Assembly (NCBI RefSeq): GCF_014697105.1
Contig: NZ_JACJRF010000051.1
Span: 1 to 36,515, forward strand
Origin: Anabaena subtropica FACHB-260
Lineage (GTDB): Bacteria > Cyanobacteriota > Cyanobacteriia > Cyanobacteriales > Nostocaceae
Length of the DNA stretch: 36,515 bases
Reading direction: 5' to 3'
The notes beneath the pieces were generated by a model. The model had not been told where the DNA came from, did no database searches, and was given only the letters and a program-made list of their open reading frames with translations. Each line of letters starts with the position of its first letter. Position 1 is the first letter of the stretch. Below, piece after piece: positions 36,336-36,515 of the stretch. Both the position numbers and the translations under genes were made by a program.

Positions 36336-36515
36336 TATATTTGCTTATACGGTGTTGTCATAATATTATCAACAATATTTACAGGCTACTGTAATATTTG
36401 TGTTAAATCAGAAATGTTGAAAGCTGATACAAAACTTTACATTCTTAGTTAGACTAACTCCAAAAGTCCTAAAATAGTCAACATAACATTATCTCCTCAA
36501 ACCAATGAACATAAC

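Overview
The window comes from a filamentous, heterocyst-type cyanobacterium (Nostoc/Anabaena/Trichormus group). The evidence is the many HIP1 octamers (GCGATCGC), the short tandem heptamer repeats between genes and even inside rnpB, and a gene set that includes a three-domain ferredoxin-NADP reductase with a phycobilisome-binding domain (petH), a phosphoribulokinase with the cyanobacterial regulatory cysteines (prk), a CpcT-type bilin lyase and a stand-alone CAAD protein. PetH looks very close to, but not identical with, the Anabaena PCC 7120 protein as I remember it.

The most unusual part is the left edge (1-1181): one end of a type V-K CRISPR-associated transposon (Cas12k CAST) at the 3' side of a tRNA-Cys(GCA) gene. 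In order there are: the start of an IS1-like transposase (minus strand, running off the window), the last ~90 codons of cas12k, a Cas12k tracrRNA, a decayed CRISPR array, a separate truncated repeat with a 17-nt spacer that exactly matches the tRNA-Cys gene, tandem ~20-bp terminal repeats typical of TnsB sites ending in TGTACA, a possible 5-bp target duplication, and the intact tRNA. The match is preceded by a GTG PAM (GTN type), and the transposon end lies exactly 60 bp from that PAM. The sequence therefore still records the RNA-guided event that placed the element.

From 1.5 to 19.3 kb lie housekeeping and accessory genes: a CpdA-like phosphodiesterase, cpcT, an exported TPR protein, a FemAB-like acyltransferase next to a RibD-C reductase, a Cache/HAMP histidine kinase, a Gfo/Idh/MocA oxidoreductase, rnc, rnpB (expanded by repeats), a small membrane-anchored unknown next to corA, glyS, murD, and a DUF3611 membrane-protein gene whose 3' end is broken by a 37-bp duplication. 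From 19.5 to 26 kb come a TspO homologue, a VanX-like dipeptidase, an Asn/Gln/Pro-rich anchored protein, a DUF3172 protein, the CAAD protein, hom and petH. The petH-prk divergent gap is 1.28 kb with no convincing gene. prk and metK follow on the plus strand.

The right end (31.0-36.3 kb) is a minus-strand envelope-glycan group: two GT-C membrane glycosyltransferases around a polyprenyl-phosphate GT2-GtrA fusion. This is the layout expected when a lipid-phosphate sugar donor is made in the cytoplasm, flipped, and used outside. Several ~120-140-bp MITE-like elements and smaller dispersed repeats lie between genes and in places inside them (cas12k remnant, oxidoreductase, histidine kinase tail, rnpB).
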